Shown: piece after piece, positions 11,347-22,261 of the stretch
Position numbering within the stretch: position 1 is the stretch's first letter
How the letters are laid out: every line of letters starts with the position of its first letter
Source of the DNA: Scylla paramamosain
Lineage: Eukaryota; Arthropoda; Malacostraca; Decapoda; Portunidae
Reading direction: 5' to 3'
Length of the DNA stretch: 64,000 nt
Assembly (NCBI RefSeq): GCF_035594125.1
Contig: NC_087156.1
Coordinates: forward strand, 16,796,997-16,860,996
The notes under the pieces: model-generated
Database searches by the model: none
The model's input: the letters and a program-made list of their open reading frames with translations, nothing else
What the model was told of the DNA's origin: nothing
Translations under genes and position numbers: made by a program

Positions 11347-12911
11347 CTACTGGCTATCACACCTACTACAGCAGCATCATGAGGTTTTCAACAACAGCAC
11401 ACCGTCAGTCCTAAACAAAACCACAGGCAGCGTTAGGTACGGCCGGAGCAAAACCACTTCCTTGTTTGATTATGCCGCGAGGGAACCCATGGACACACCC
11501 ACCACCACGCTCCCTCACGAATCACGCACCGATCTCATATGAAGGAAATAAAAATGTGGAGAGGAATAAGGCGTCTAAGAGCCAGTGCGGCATCCATTCA
11601 GTATAATATGTAGAAGAAACACGAGTGATTGACAAAAATGTGGAAGGTAGATGCCCGTAAGGTAGATGCCCGTAATTTCAAACGGTATGCAGTTTCCTAA
11701 GGAATAATCTCAAAAGTGACACGAACACGAATCATTTCACGAGTTTTCATGCGTTTTTTTTTTTTTCAACGATGATGTACAGAATAATAAGAAAATTAAT
11801 AACTTCCACTAAAGCTGTTGAAAGTATTAAAGATAAAACGCTGAAACGTTTGACAACTCGACCCATGGATTCTAATGATACGGAATATTACCTTCCAGGA
11901 TGAAGAAAAGAAAACATGAAGGAGTGGCGCCTTTACAATGACGGAACGCTCTCGATCCACAGCTGAACTTGACGCGGCGTGAGTGAAGTGGACTGAAGAG
12001 TTAGTACAGTCGTGGTCAGAAGTCGAGTAACAGACCCTACTTACTTTCACTGAGTTCAGTGTTTTCTTCATTCTTAAATTCACTGATATGCTGAGAATCT
12101 CCTTGAAACACAACAGTAAAAAAAATCATCAGCATATCAAAGGATTTCAGGCTGAAGGAAAACACTGGAGTGGAAAATTGGTGTGATATATTTCTTGACT
12201 ATTGGCCAGAAGTGCACGTGTTTAGAACATTAGGAAGATAGCAAGAATAAATACTGGCCTGGAATTCCCGTTACGGATCTGTGGGATAGGTCTTTACATA
12301 ATAAACATCTTGCCTTGGTGGAAGACATGGCCGCTGAGTGAAATGTACTAAACAAAACGCTTTCTGGGTATGAGGACATACTACTAAAAAGATCTTCTGA
12401 ATACGGAGCAAGAAAAAGTTTTAGCAGTCTTCTATGTACCTTTTTTTTTTTTTTTTCTTACGAATGCAACTTCAAGTTTAAACAAAGGATGTATTCTAAA
12501 GTGAAATAGATGTGTTCTAAATAAAGACACGGTAAACGTAAAGCAAGAAAAGAAAGATTTTTGCACTGATCCCTAAACCTTAATTTTACTAATCGATGGA
12601 ACTTCGGTTCGTAAGTTTACAGAAATAAGGCGTTTTTTAAAAGTGTATTAGATACGTAGTATGCAAAAAGAGCCGTCAAATGCAGAGCAAGAACAGAAGA
12701 AAAGGTACTGCAGCATCTCCTAAGTACCCGTCCTGCCATCGCCGCGAAGGAACCACAGACGTAACCTGTCAGAAGAGCTCAGCATTTCTCTCTTGTAATA
12801 GCAATAAGTACGCCACCGTGACTCTGCTGCCGGAGAAGTATTGATCGAGTGAGCGTGTAGTAGCAGCGAGTACTCGTGTGAATCTTTGATGGGTCTGATA
12901 GAAAATGTAGG

Positions 12912-12914
<3 letters not shown>
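11345..12914. other. no gene recognised
   Basis: Unique-looking, AT-rich. A short direct repeat GGTAGATGCCCGTAA occurs twice at 11644-11676. No conserved frame on either strand. Confidence 0.5.

Positions 12915-12997
<83 letters not shown>
12915..12997. repeat. (GA)n microsatellite
   Basis: Pure GA tract ending in a G9 run. Confidence 0.98.
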
Positions 12998-13006
<9 letters not shown>

Positions 13007-13259
13007 AGACGAGTCATTGGTGCTTCAGAGACTGGAGAGTGAAAAGATGTGTGAGATGGAGAAAAGAGTGGTAAGGGGGGTGGGGAGAGGGAATGGGCTG
13101 TGTCAAAAGGCTGAATGTGAAAGAGAGAGAAAAAAAAAGAGTAATGGATGCACAAAACCAATCTTATAGACATTATCATAAAATCGAGAAACGTGTCATT
13201 AGCTGGAAAAAAGAAAGACACTTGAAAAAAAGGAAATAAAAGAACAAATAGATAAATTA

Positions 13260-13260
13260 C

Positions 13261-13307
<47 letters not shown>

Positions 13308-13316
13308 TAATAATAA
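13260..13316. repeat. (AAT)n microsatellite
   Basis: About 18 AAT units with one AAC interruption. Confidence 0.96.
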
Positions 13317-13561
13317 GTAAAACTACACAAAGAACCATCTATCTAACTAATCCAGCCTCTATAGTCAACACTCTAGACTGAAGCGCCTCCCATGGTCTCT
13401 CTCCCTAACTTAACTTTCCCAATCACGTTTTTTTCCCATCCCAATCAAATTTTTCTCCCGCTCGTCAACACCACAAGTGAGGAGCAATCTCTCTCATCAT
13501 CCTGCACGGCCTCTTTACTCCCCCGACGACCTGTTCAGCGGGCGAGAGAAATTCGGAGAGC

Positions 13562-13562
<1 letters not shown>

Positions 13563-13651
<89 letters not shown>
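13563..13651. repeat. (GA)n microsatellite
   Basis: Pure GA tract. Confidence 0.98.
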
Positions 13652-13652
<1 letters not shown>

Positions 13653-14309
13653 CGGATCATGTAACGGTACCTCAAAATGTTTAAATGCATGACGCTATGC
13701 TGCACAAGATGGGAGGAAAGCCGCGCCCAGACGTAACACCTTTCCTTCCCTGGAGACCTTTGCATACGTTTACTTCGCGAGTGTCCACCGGCTCGAGTTA
13801 AGGTACACCCACCCAATATGCCCTCAAAGATTAGTGAGTTCAGGTTCTTCGCATTATTCAGGTAATATTCGTTAACTTACTGAGCTACCTTCCCTACATT
13901 AACTTATGAACTTTATAAGTCGCAGCTGCAGTGTAAGGAAAGTGCTTTATATGTACAGCAAGTAAATAAAGATAAAGACAATTATGTTGTATGTGTTATG
14001 CATACAGTACATAGTTGGGCTCTGTTACATATTAAGCATCATCAACATCCATAAAAAATATCCAATAATTAGGGTACAGTACATCCTTCTCCCCTATCAC
14101 TCCTCTCCAGAACTCCCACAACGCACACTGCTAACAAGTGTGTGCCGCCAACACTCGCCGGTCACCTGCTGCTGTCACGCGGTGAGGAAGGAATGCGACG
14201 AGCAAAACTTGGACACAAAGCTCTAACCTCAAACTCCCCGGTCGGCACCTTCCTACGTCACATGAAAATAATTCCTGAAAACAATAATGCGCGAACACTG
14301 TACGAAACT

Positions 14310-14410
14310 TATATAAACAAAGTGTGTAGCGGCAGGTGTGGGGGCTGGAGGCATCGCGGCGGGTTGGCGGCGTGTGGGAGGCGAGGAGTCCACCTGAGCA
14401 CAGGTAGGCA
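14310..14410 (+). promoter_or_regulatory. possible TATA promoter with GC-rich leader
   Basis: TATATAAA at 14310-14317 is followed about 20-30 bp later by a GC-rich segment (14330-14400) ending GCACAG|GTAGGC, a possible first-exon donor. No protein is recognisable nearby, so this is weak. Confidence 0.2.
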
Positions 14411-14704
14411 GGCTGCCACACACACACGGCGGGCACGCAGGGCATCAACAAATCTCTTTCACTCACCTGTTACAGCGAAGGAGCCTCTATCATCGTCTCT
14501 GATTATCTGTCCCAACACATGATCTGATGGTAAGCTTGCCAATAGTAAAAATAAAGAAAGCCACGACGTAAAACACATTTTCATTTAATGTTCCACTGAA
14601 ATTCACTAGCACATCTTCCCAAGACGGAGTATGGGACACAACTGCCAGAGCTGTGAGTCTGAGGGTTGGGTGGCTGCTGGGTCTGACTGGACGCCGAGCC
14701 AGCC

Positions 14705-14718
14705 TGGCGCATGCGCCA
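14705..14718. promoter_or_regulatory. 14-bp palindrome with NRF-1-like core
   Basis: TGGCGCATGCGCCA is a perfect palindrome holding GCGCATGCGC, the core of the NRF-1/ewg-type site, inside a locally GC-rich segment. Confidence 0.3.
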
Positions 14719-15569
14719 AGCGCCTCTCATTGAGTTCCGTGTAGTGGACTGCGAGAGTTTTGATGCTGGGAGTTTCATATTGATTTGTATGAAGCACTTA
14801 AACAAAAAAAATATATTCTCCTCCCCAGCATATGTTATAAAGTTAAAATTATGAACAAAACATTCACCCAGAGAGAACAGAGTCCTCGGTCTCATAACTT
14901 AGGTGTCCTTTTCTCCAGAATTTTTCGCTCACTTCCATTCTCCATCGTCTGCCGAGTTTCAAAACCTGAGAGAATCTTAGATCTCTTGAAGGTTCGTTGA
15001 AATCTCTGACTAGACAGTGAGAGCTTATTTTTCATTTTATTCATCACTAACTTGTTCTTGTGAGTGCATTCTTCACGACAACTTGACACTATGAGTGGTG
15101 ACAGTCAGTACTCTCACCAGGTAGCCAGGGGAGCACGTGATCCACTGGGAAAAAACCAATCACTGACTTCTGGGAAGAAGAAAATAGGAAAAATACATAG
15201 ATACGTAAGCTCAGGGGAGTGTGACCTGTCTCTCGGAGCCAACACGAGAGGTCGCATTAGCCTGTATTCCCAGAAACACATCACAGGAGCTTAAGTCCAG
15301 AAACAGGAGAGGGGGAGAGAAAAATGGTGTATGTGTTATGACACTTCTACATTCACAAGCATCTTTCTCTTCCAATCACGACTCAGTGCATGACCTCCAT
15401 CTTGTCACATGACTCGCTATACTTGGTAGGTTAGGTAGGGCAGGAAAACTTATTTAGGTATACCTAGTGTGGGTTACGTATACTCATCGTACCTGCCAGA
15501 CCAGTGCACCTAGAGGCCGGCAGCGGGCCGGAGGTGGAGAGGCGGAGGGGTGGGGGATGTGGTTATGAA

Positions 15570-15570
<1 letters not shown>

Positions 15571-15600
<30 letters not shown>
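15571..15600. repeat. (GA)n microsatellite
   Basis: Short pure GA tract; a (CA)n run follows at 15680-15703. Confidence 0.95.
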
Positions 15601-15606
<6 letters not shown>

Positions 15607-15672
15607 TATTAGTTATATAAGCAAAGAGAGAAAACAAAGCATAGATTCTAAGAACTGTAGATAACGAAGGAT

Positions 15673-15703
<31 letters not shown>

Positions 15704-15932
15704 GGAAGGAAAGAGGGAGGCAAGATGGTCTGTCTATTTTGGAGGGAGGACTAGGACGTGTGTTACGAAAGACCAGACCAGAGCAGTGAGGAAGCTCTTC
15801 GATAGAGGGCGTGGATAAGGTTCCCTTTCGTCCACACATTAAAACCCCGTGGACACTAAGAAGTCGAAAAGATCTGTGTGAAAACTGCGAGGAGAAATCA
15901 CAGTAAACAAGATCTCGTGATGATTAGACAAA

Positions 15933-16014
<82 letters not shown>

Positions 16015-16383
16015 AACCTAACCTATCTTAGTCCAATAAAGGGTTGATTTTCATGTCATTCATATAGATTAGGTTATTTTACGTCAGGCTCAGTTATCAT
16101 ATACTGAAGATTGTTTAAATGAGATAGCATTGCTTAACCTAATCTAGCATAACCTTACTTTGCCTTAGTCCACCTAATAGAAAAAAAATATCTACGTACT
16201 TGAGATGGGAGACTTTCATAATGGTTCCATCAGAGTATATGTAACATGTGGGGAACATATTTGTGTATTGTCTCTTACAGTATGGCATTCCCCCCCTCCT
16301 TCACTATGCCTTTGTGAGCAGTGCACGGTCTTCGTGAGTCACCGCTAATTTGAACCCACTATGTGTGCTCTGCTTTTTCCCTG

Positions 16384-16385
<2 letters not shown>
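15601..16385. other. no gene; AACCTA/TTAGG words
   Basis: Around the CT tract at 15933-16012, the stretch 16013-16180 carries scattered AACCTAA and TTAGGTTA words like those at 53.2 kb; otherwise nothing is seen. Confidence 0.4.
15933..16012. repeat. (CT)n microsatellite
   Basis: Pure CT tract, followed by AACCTAACCT-type sequence. Confidence 0.98.

Positions 16386-16458
<73 letters not shown>
16386..16458. repeat. (CT)n microsatellite, left arm of an inverted pair
   Basis: Pure CT tract 69 bp before a GA tract. Confidence 0.98.
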
Positions 16459-16462
<4 letters not shown>

Positions 16463-16525
16463 CCCCGCGGATCCTTCCCTCGCGCTCTTCACGCCTAATG
16501 AACAGCGTCGTATTCTCGTCTCATT

Positions 16526-16527
<2 letters not shown>

Positions 16528-16595
<68 letters not shown>
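16528..16595. repeat. (GA)n microsatellite, right arm of an inverted pair
   Basis: Pure GA tract complementary to 16386-16458. Confidence 0.98.
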
Positions 16596-16599
<4 letters not shown>

Positions 16600-16782
16600 C
16601 TGAGCGGAGCTGAGCTTAATTAAGAATATTTTATTTTGACACTATAATCTTTTTCTTTTACTGTATAATCGACACTTAATGAAAACATATTCATTTATAT
16701 GCTAGAATCTTACATTCACGGAAACGACAATTAATATAGCTTATTAATGAAAAGGAAAAAAGAAAAAGGCTATCAAGCATCT

Positions 16783-17210
16783 TCTTAAGAGAGATGTAGG
16801 CTGAGAGGGAACTTGATAGAAGTCTTTAAGTGGTATAAGTGATATAAGAAGGATGACATAAGAAAAAAATTCTCGGGGTCAGTAATGAGGATAGGACAAG
16901 AAATAGTGGGCTCAAGCTTGGAAAAAAAAAAAGATTTAAAAAAGAGGTAGGAAGAAATTGGTTCTAAACTAGAGTGGCAGATGATTGACATAGACTCAGT
17001 AATCAGGCTGTTAGTGCTGAGTCATTCGTGCGATTTAAAAGAAGATTAGAGAAATTTATGGTTGAAGATCATAAGTGGAAATAAATACGTATGTTTCATT
17101 CCTACAGGGACTGCCACGCGTAGGTCTAATGGCTTCTTGCAGCTTCCCTTATTTCTTGTGTTATTATGTTCTTCAATGACTTCCTGCCATCGCTTCTTAT
17201 GTTCTTACGC
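16783..17210 (+). mobile_element. LINE D 3' remnant (CR1-like)
   Basis: The plus strand encodes scraps of the RT C-terminal tail (…RNWF…, NQAVSAESF-like, FKRRLEKFM-like) with stops. It then has the 3'UTR signature ACAGGGACTGCCACG, CTTCTTGCAGCTTCCCTTA and TTATGTTC repeats, shared with 6993-7108 (minus) and 39540-39605 (plus). Confidence 0.65.
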
Positions 17211-17342
17211 TCCTCCGCTCTCCTCTCCCACTTCCCCACCCGCCTGTCATTTCTTCCACTTACTTTCTTTTCCTTGTACCTCCTCGTGATTAGCGCCAAT
17301 GCACGATAACCACTCTGACCTTCAAAGCCTGAAAGGGCAAAC

Positions 17343-17348
<6 letters not shown>

Positions 17349-17424
<76 letters not shown>
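17349..17424. repeat. (GA)n microsatellite
   Basis: Last long GA tract before the 45-kb stretch that lacks them. Confidence 0.98.
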
Positions 17425-17426
<2 letters not shown>

Positions 17427-18204
17427 CAGTAAAAACTAAATAAATAAATAAATCGTTATTTAGATAAATAAATAAAACGGGAAAATGTGTTTTCTGTTCA
17501 GCAATAACGAAATAAATAAATAAATAAATATCTTTTTGGTTAAGCTGTCATAATTCTTTTTTTTTTTTTACTGTGAAGGCAATAAACGAATAAAACCAAT
17601 AAGCGTTATACCAAGGAACGTAAAAGAATCCTTATGTTACAACTATACCAACACCACTCCTCAAACAGATGATTCACTACACCCTGTCCAATCAATACCA
17701 GTTCGTAGGGCCAGTTCATAGTCTTTTTCGTAAGCCCCAGGACCAAAACGCTCCCCATATTGGTGAGCTCCTAAACAAATAGGAAGTGTCAGTTCCATAG
17801 TTATGCACAGTTACCAGCAAACATCACATCCCCCCTTATGATTTATCTCTTATTTCTACTACATAACACCACTGCAGGGTCATCGCCGACCTAGGAAGCA
17901 TGTTGCTATCATTCTGTAGCGTGGCAAGCATCTTTATCATCATTTTTCTATTGGGGGAGAGGAGGAGGAGAAGGAGGAGGAGGAATACAGAGGAAAACCA
18001 AACAGCAACGGACTGTTTGGCAACTACTTCTAACTAGCTACAGGGAAGAGATACGGGACAGCACAGAAGAAGGCTCCTCCCCATCCACCACTCCTTCCAG
18101 CTTGCGCTGGCGTGGAAATAGATGGGAAATGTACCAAGCAGTATGGAAAACTGACATGTAATTTTCATAGGAAAGGAGGAGAAGGAGGAGAAGCAGAGGA
18201 AGAA
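17425..18204. other. no gene recognised
   Basis: A/T-rich AAAT tetranucleotide runs at 17437-17530, then unique-looking DNA. Confidence 0.5.
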
Positions 18205-18448
18205 AAAAGAAGAAGAAAGAAGAAGAAGAAGAAGAAGAAGAAGAAGAAGAAGAAGAAGAAGAAGAAGAAGAAGAAGAAGAAGAAGAAGATGAAGAAGAAG
18301 AAGAAGAAGAAGAAGAAGAAGAAGAAGAAGAAGATGAAGAAGAAGAAGAAGAAGAAGAAGAAGAAGAAGATGATGAAGAAGAAGAAGAAGAAGAAGAAGA
18401 AGAAGAAGAAGAAGAAGAAGAAGAAGAAGAAGAAGAAGAAGAAGAAGA
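18205..18448. repeat. (GAA)n microsatellite, about 240 bp
   Basis: Near-pure GAA/AAG triplets with a few GAT interruptions. Open frames here are Lys, Ser, Leu or Phe homopolymers and are not genes. Confidence 0.97.
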
Positions 18449-18883
18449 TAGAAATGTGGACGATGACAACAACATGAAGGACACAAAGAACAGAGGATGA
18501 TAATGAAGAACAAGACAAATGAAGAGGAGGAGGAGGAGGAGGAGAGCATAGGCATCGTGTTCCATTGCTCCTTCCTGCACAGGTTCAAAAGAAATATATT
18601 CATAGTTTTGAAGGGAGGCAATTTTCTGGTGAGGAATTTCAGTTGCATGTAAGTTGAAGAGCACTGCAACGAGAGGAGAGGTGCTGCATTTGAATGCTGG
18701 GTGTTACGAAGACAAGATATGAGGGGAGAATATATAAATGAAGCAAGCCTCCGCAGTATGCTTAGTCAGTGAGGGAGTGAGGGAATGTAGCCCCTCTTCT
18801 GCGGCACCCGGAGCACTCTGCAGAAAAAAAAAGTGATACCCTGCGGAGCAAGAGCACCACCGTATCCAGAAACAAACTTCGTA
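18449..18883. other. flank between (GAA)n and LINE A1
   Basis: GAG-rich run at 18520-18545, then unique sequence up to the LINE poly(A) end. No gene recognised. Confidence 0.5.
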
Positions 18884-18996
18884 TTTTTTTTCTTTTTTTT
18901 TTTATGTAGGAAGGACATTGGCCAAGGGCAACAAAAGTCCAATAAAAAAAAAATGCCCACTGAAATGCCAGTCTCATAAAAGGTTCAAAGCAGTAG

Positions 18997-20124
18997 TCAA
19001 AAATTGATGAATAAGTGTCTTGAAACCTCCCTCTTGAAGGAATTCAAGTCATAGGAAGGTGGAAATACAGAAGCAGGCAGGAAGTTCCAGAGTTTACCAG
19101 AGAAAGGGATGAATGATTGAGAATACTGGTTAACTCTTGCGTTAGAGGGGTGGACAGAATAGGGGTGAGAGAAAGAAGAAAGTCTTGTGCAGCGAGGCGG
19201 CGGGAGGAGGAGAGGCATGCAGTTAGCAAGATCAGAAGAGCAGTTAGCATGAAAATAGCGGTAGAAGACAGCTAGAGATGCAACACTGCGGCAATGAGAG
19301 AGAGGCTGAAGACTGTCAGTTAGAGGAGAGGAGTTGATGAGACGAAAAGCTTTTGATTCCACCCTGTCTAGAAGAGCAGTATGAGTGGAAACCCCCCAGA
19401 CATGTGAAACATACTCCATACATGGACGGATTAGGCCCTTGTACAGAGTTAGCAGCTGGGCGGGTAAGAAAAACTGGCGGAGACGTCTCAGAACACCTAA
19501 CTTCATAGAAGCTGTTTTAGCTAGAGATGAGATGTGAAGTTTCCAGTTCAGATTATAAGTAAAGGACAGACCGAGGATGTTCAGTGTAGAAGAGGGGGAC
19601 AGTTGAGTGTCATTGAAGAAGAGGGGATAGTTGTCTGGAAGGTTGTGTCGAGTTGATAGATGGAGGAATTGAGTTTTTGAGGCATTGAACAATACCAAGT
19701 TTGCTCTGCCCCAATCAGAAATTTTAGAAAGATCAGAAGTCAAGCGTTCTGTGGCTTCCCTGCGTGAAATGTTTACCTCCTGAAGGGTTGGACGTCTATG
19801 AAAAGACATGGAAAAGTGCAGGATGGTATCATCAGCGTAGGAGTGGATAGGACAAGAAGTTTGGTTTAGAAGATCATTAATGAATAATAAGAAGAGAGTG
19901 TGTGACAGGACAGAACCCTGAGGAACACCACTGTTAATAGATTTAGGAGAAGAACAGTGACCGTCTACCACAGCAGCTATAGAACGGTCAGAAAGGAAAC
20001 TTGAGATAAAGTTACAGAGAGAAGGATACAAGCCGTAAGAGGGTAGTTTGGAAATCAAAGCTTTGTGCCAGACTTTTGCCAAAAGCTTTTGATATGTCCA
20101 AGGCAACAGCAAAAGTGTCACCAA
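18997..20124 (-). pseudogene. LINE A1 reverse transcriptase, catalytic and C-terminal part
   Basis: 375 codons with SGVPQGSVLS and SYADDTILHF (intact catalytic Asp pair). The C-terminal CR1/jockey-like tail has SFIPFSGKLWNFLP and a final KREVSRHLFINF. It is the longest open part of the element. Confidence 0.85.
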
Positions 20125-20150
20125 AATCTCTAAAAGAGGATGAACAAGAC

Positions 20151-20606
20151 TCAGTAAGGAAAGCCAAGAAGATCACCAGTAGAGCGGCCTTGACGGAACC
20201 CATACTGGCGATCAGATAGAAGGTTGTGAAGTGATAGATGTTTAAGAATCTTCCTGTTGAGGATAGATTCAAAAACTTTAGATAGGCAGGAAATTAAAGC
20301 AATAGGACGGTAGTTTGAGGGATTAAAACCGTCACCCTTTTTAGGAACAGGTTGAATGTAGGCAAACTTCCAGCAAGAAGGAAAGGTAGATATTGACAGA
20401 CAGAGCTGAAAGAGTTTGACTAGGCAAGGTGCAAGCATGGAGGCACAGTTTCGGAGAACAATAGGAGGGACCCCATCAGGTCCATAAGCCTTCCGAGGGT
20501 TTAGGCCAGCGAGGGCATGGAAAACATCATTGCGAAGAATTCTAGTAGGTGCCATGAAGTAATCAGAGGGTGGAGGAGAGGGAGGAACAAGGCCAGGATC
20601 GTCCAA
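20151..20606 (-). pseudogene. LINE A1 reverse transcriptase, N-terminal fragment
   Basis: Carries KAYGPDGVPPIVLRN, FKPVPKKGD-like IQPVPKKGD and NYRPIALISCLSKVFE, which are RT palm and finger motifs. It loses frame near 20150 and is continued by the fragment downstream. Confidence 0.8.
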
Positions 20607-21252
20607 GGTAGTGTTTTTAGCAAAGGTTTGAGCGAAGAGTTCAGCTTTAGAAATAGATGTGATAGCAGTTGAAATAAAAAATGGAAAGAAGAAGAAGCAA
20701 AGTTATTGGAAATATTTTTGGCTAGATGCCAGAAGTCACGAGGGAAGTTAGATCTTGAAAGGTTTTGACACTTTTTGTTAATGAAGGAGTTTTTGGCTAG
20801 TTGGAGAACAGACTTTGCATGGTTCCGGGCAGAAATATAAAGTGAATGAGATTCACTTTATAAGTACCTTTTGTGGGCCACCTCTCTATCATGTATAGCA
20901 TGAGAACAAGCTGTGTTAAATCAAGGTTTAGAAGGTTTAGGACGAGAAAAAGAGTGAGGAATGTACGCCTCCATGCCAGATAATATCACCTCTGTTATGC
21001 GCTCAGCATACAAAGACGGGTCTCTGACACGGAAGCAGTAATCATTCCAAGGAAAATCAGCAAAATACCTCCTCAGGTTCCCCCAACTAGCAAAGGCAAA
21101 ATGCCAGAGGCACTTTCGCTTAGGGGGATCCTGAGGAGGGATTGGAGTGATAGGACAAGATACAGATATGAGATATGAGATCGTGATCGGAAGAGCCCAA
21201 TGGAGAAGAAAGGGTGACAGCATAAGCAGAAGGATTAGAGCTCAGGAAAAGG

Positions 21253-21945
21253 TCAAGAATGTTGGGCGTATCTCCAAAGACGGTCAGGAATACGAGTAGG
21301 GTGTTGCACCAATTGCTCTAGGTCGTGGAGGATAGCAAAGTTGAAGGCTAGTTCACCAGGATGGTCAGTGAAGAAAGAGGAAAGCCAAACCTGGTGGTGA
21401 ACACTGAAGTCTCCAAGAATGGAGATCTCTGCAAAAGGGAAGAGGGTCAGAATGTGCCCCACTTTGGAAGTTAAGTAGTCAAAGAATTTCTTATAGTCAG
21501 AGGAGTTAGGTGAAAGGTATACAGCACAGACAAATTTAGTTTGAGAGTGACTCTGTAGTCGTAGCCAGATGGTGGAAAACTCGGAAAATTCAAGAGCGTG
21601 GGCACGAGAGCAGGTTAAGTCACTGCGCACATAAACGCAACATCCAGCTTTGGATCGAAAATGAGTATAGAGAAAGTAGGAGGGAACAAAAAAGGGGCTA
21701 CTGTCAGTTGCCTCAGACACCTGAGTTTCAGTGAGAAAAAGAAGATGAGGTTTAGAAGAAGAGAGGTGGTGTTCTACAGATTGAAAATTAGATCTTAGAC
21801 CGCGAATGTTGCAGAAGTTAATGGAGAAAAAGTTGAGGGGGGTGTCAAGACACTTAGGGTCGTCGACAGAAAGGCAGTCCGACCTGGGGACATTTATGGT
21901 CCTCTCCCCAGATGGGGACTCCGAGGCTGGTGTAGGAGTCGCCAT
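21253..21945 (-). pseudogene. LINE A1 endonuclease fragment
   Basis: 231 codons from MATPTPASESPSGERTINV through the endonuclease signature blocks (LLFLTETQ, ILGDFSVHH). The usual Asn of GDFN is Ser here, which may impair catalysis. The frame breaks before the RT. Confidence 0.75.
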
Positions 21946-22261
21946 AATGATTTTGAAATTTTTGAGTGAAGGGTGTGTGTGTTATTAGGTGCTTGTAGTT
22001 TTGTGTGGAGGAAGAGAGTTGTCTTTAGAGGGCAGGCTGTGACTACCCCCTTGTGTTGTGAGACACAAAGGGAAACGTTCAGTGAGGTCACAGCTGGGTT
22101 TAATGATAAGTTCACAGCACCCCCTGAACAGTGTTTTAGCCTTCACTGGGAGTAATTATCGTTTCGGCAGGTGTCTACTGCCTCCTCCATTCCCTTCTCC
22201 CTTGTCCAGCTCTTCTAGTTGTAACGTTGCTATCTGTGAAAATCCCTCGAAAATTTTATTG

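Larger units (their letters stand above)
13652..15570. other. no gene recognised; GC-richer patch 14.1-14.8 kb
   Basis: Contains the weak promoter-like motifs listed separately. Short frames at 14142-14522 and 15064-15294 match nothing known to me. Confidence 0.4.
18884..22150 (-). mobile_element. LINE A, copy 1 (non-LTR retrotransposon, frameshifted)
   Basis: Minus-strand element with a poly(A) end (T-run 18884-18903), a reverse transcriptase region and an N-terminal endonuclease region. The endonuclease frame (21945-21253) has FSINFCNIRGLRSNF, LLFLTETQ and ILGDFSVHH, the apurinic-type endonuclease pattern. The RT frames (20606-20151 and 20124-18997) have NPRKAYGPDGVPP, SGVPQGSVLS and the catalytic SYADDTILHF. 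Several frameshifts, mainly near 21250 and 20130 and within 20607-20920, make it non-autonomous. Clade (jockey/CR1 group) is inferred; the 5' limit is approximate. Confidence 0.85.

Noticed and set aside
18034..18669. Long open frames of poly-Ser, poly-Leu, poly-Lys or poly-Phe
   Set aside because: They are translations of the (GAA)n tract; all frames are open because the repeat has no stop.
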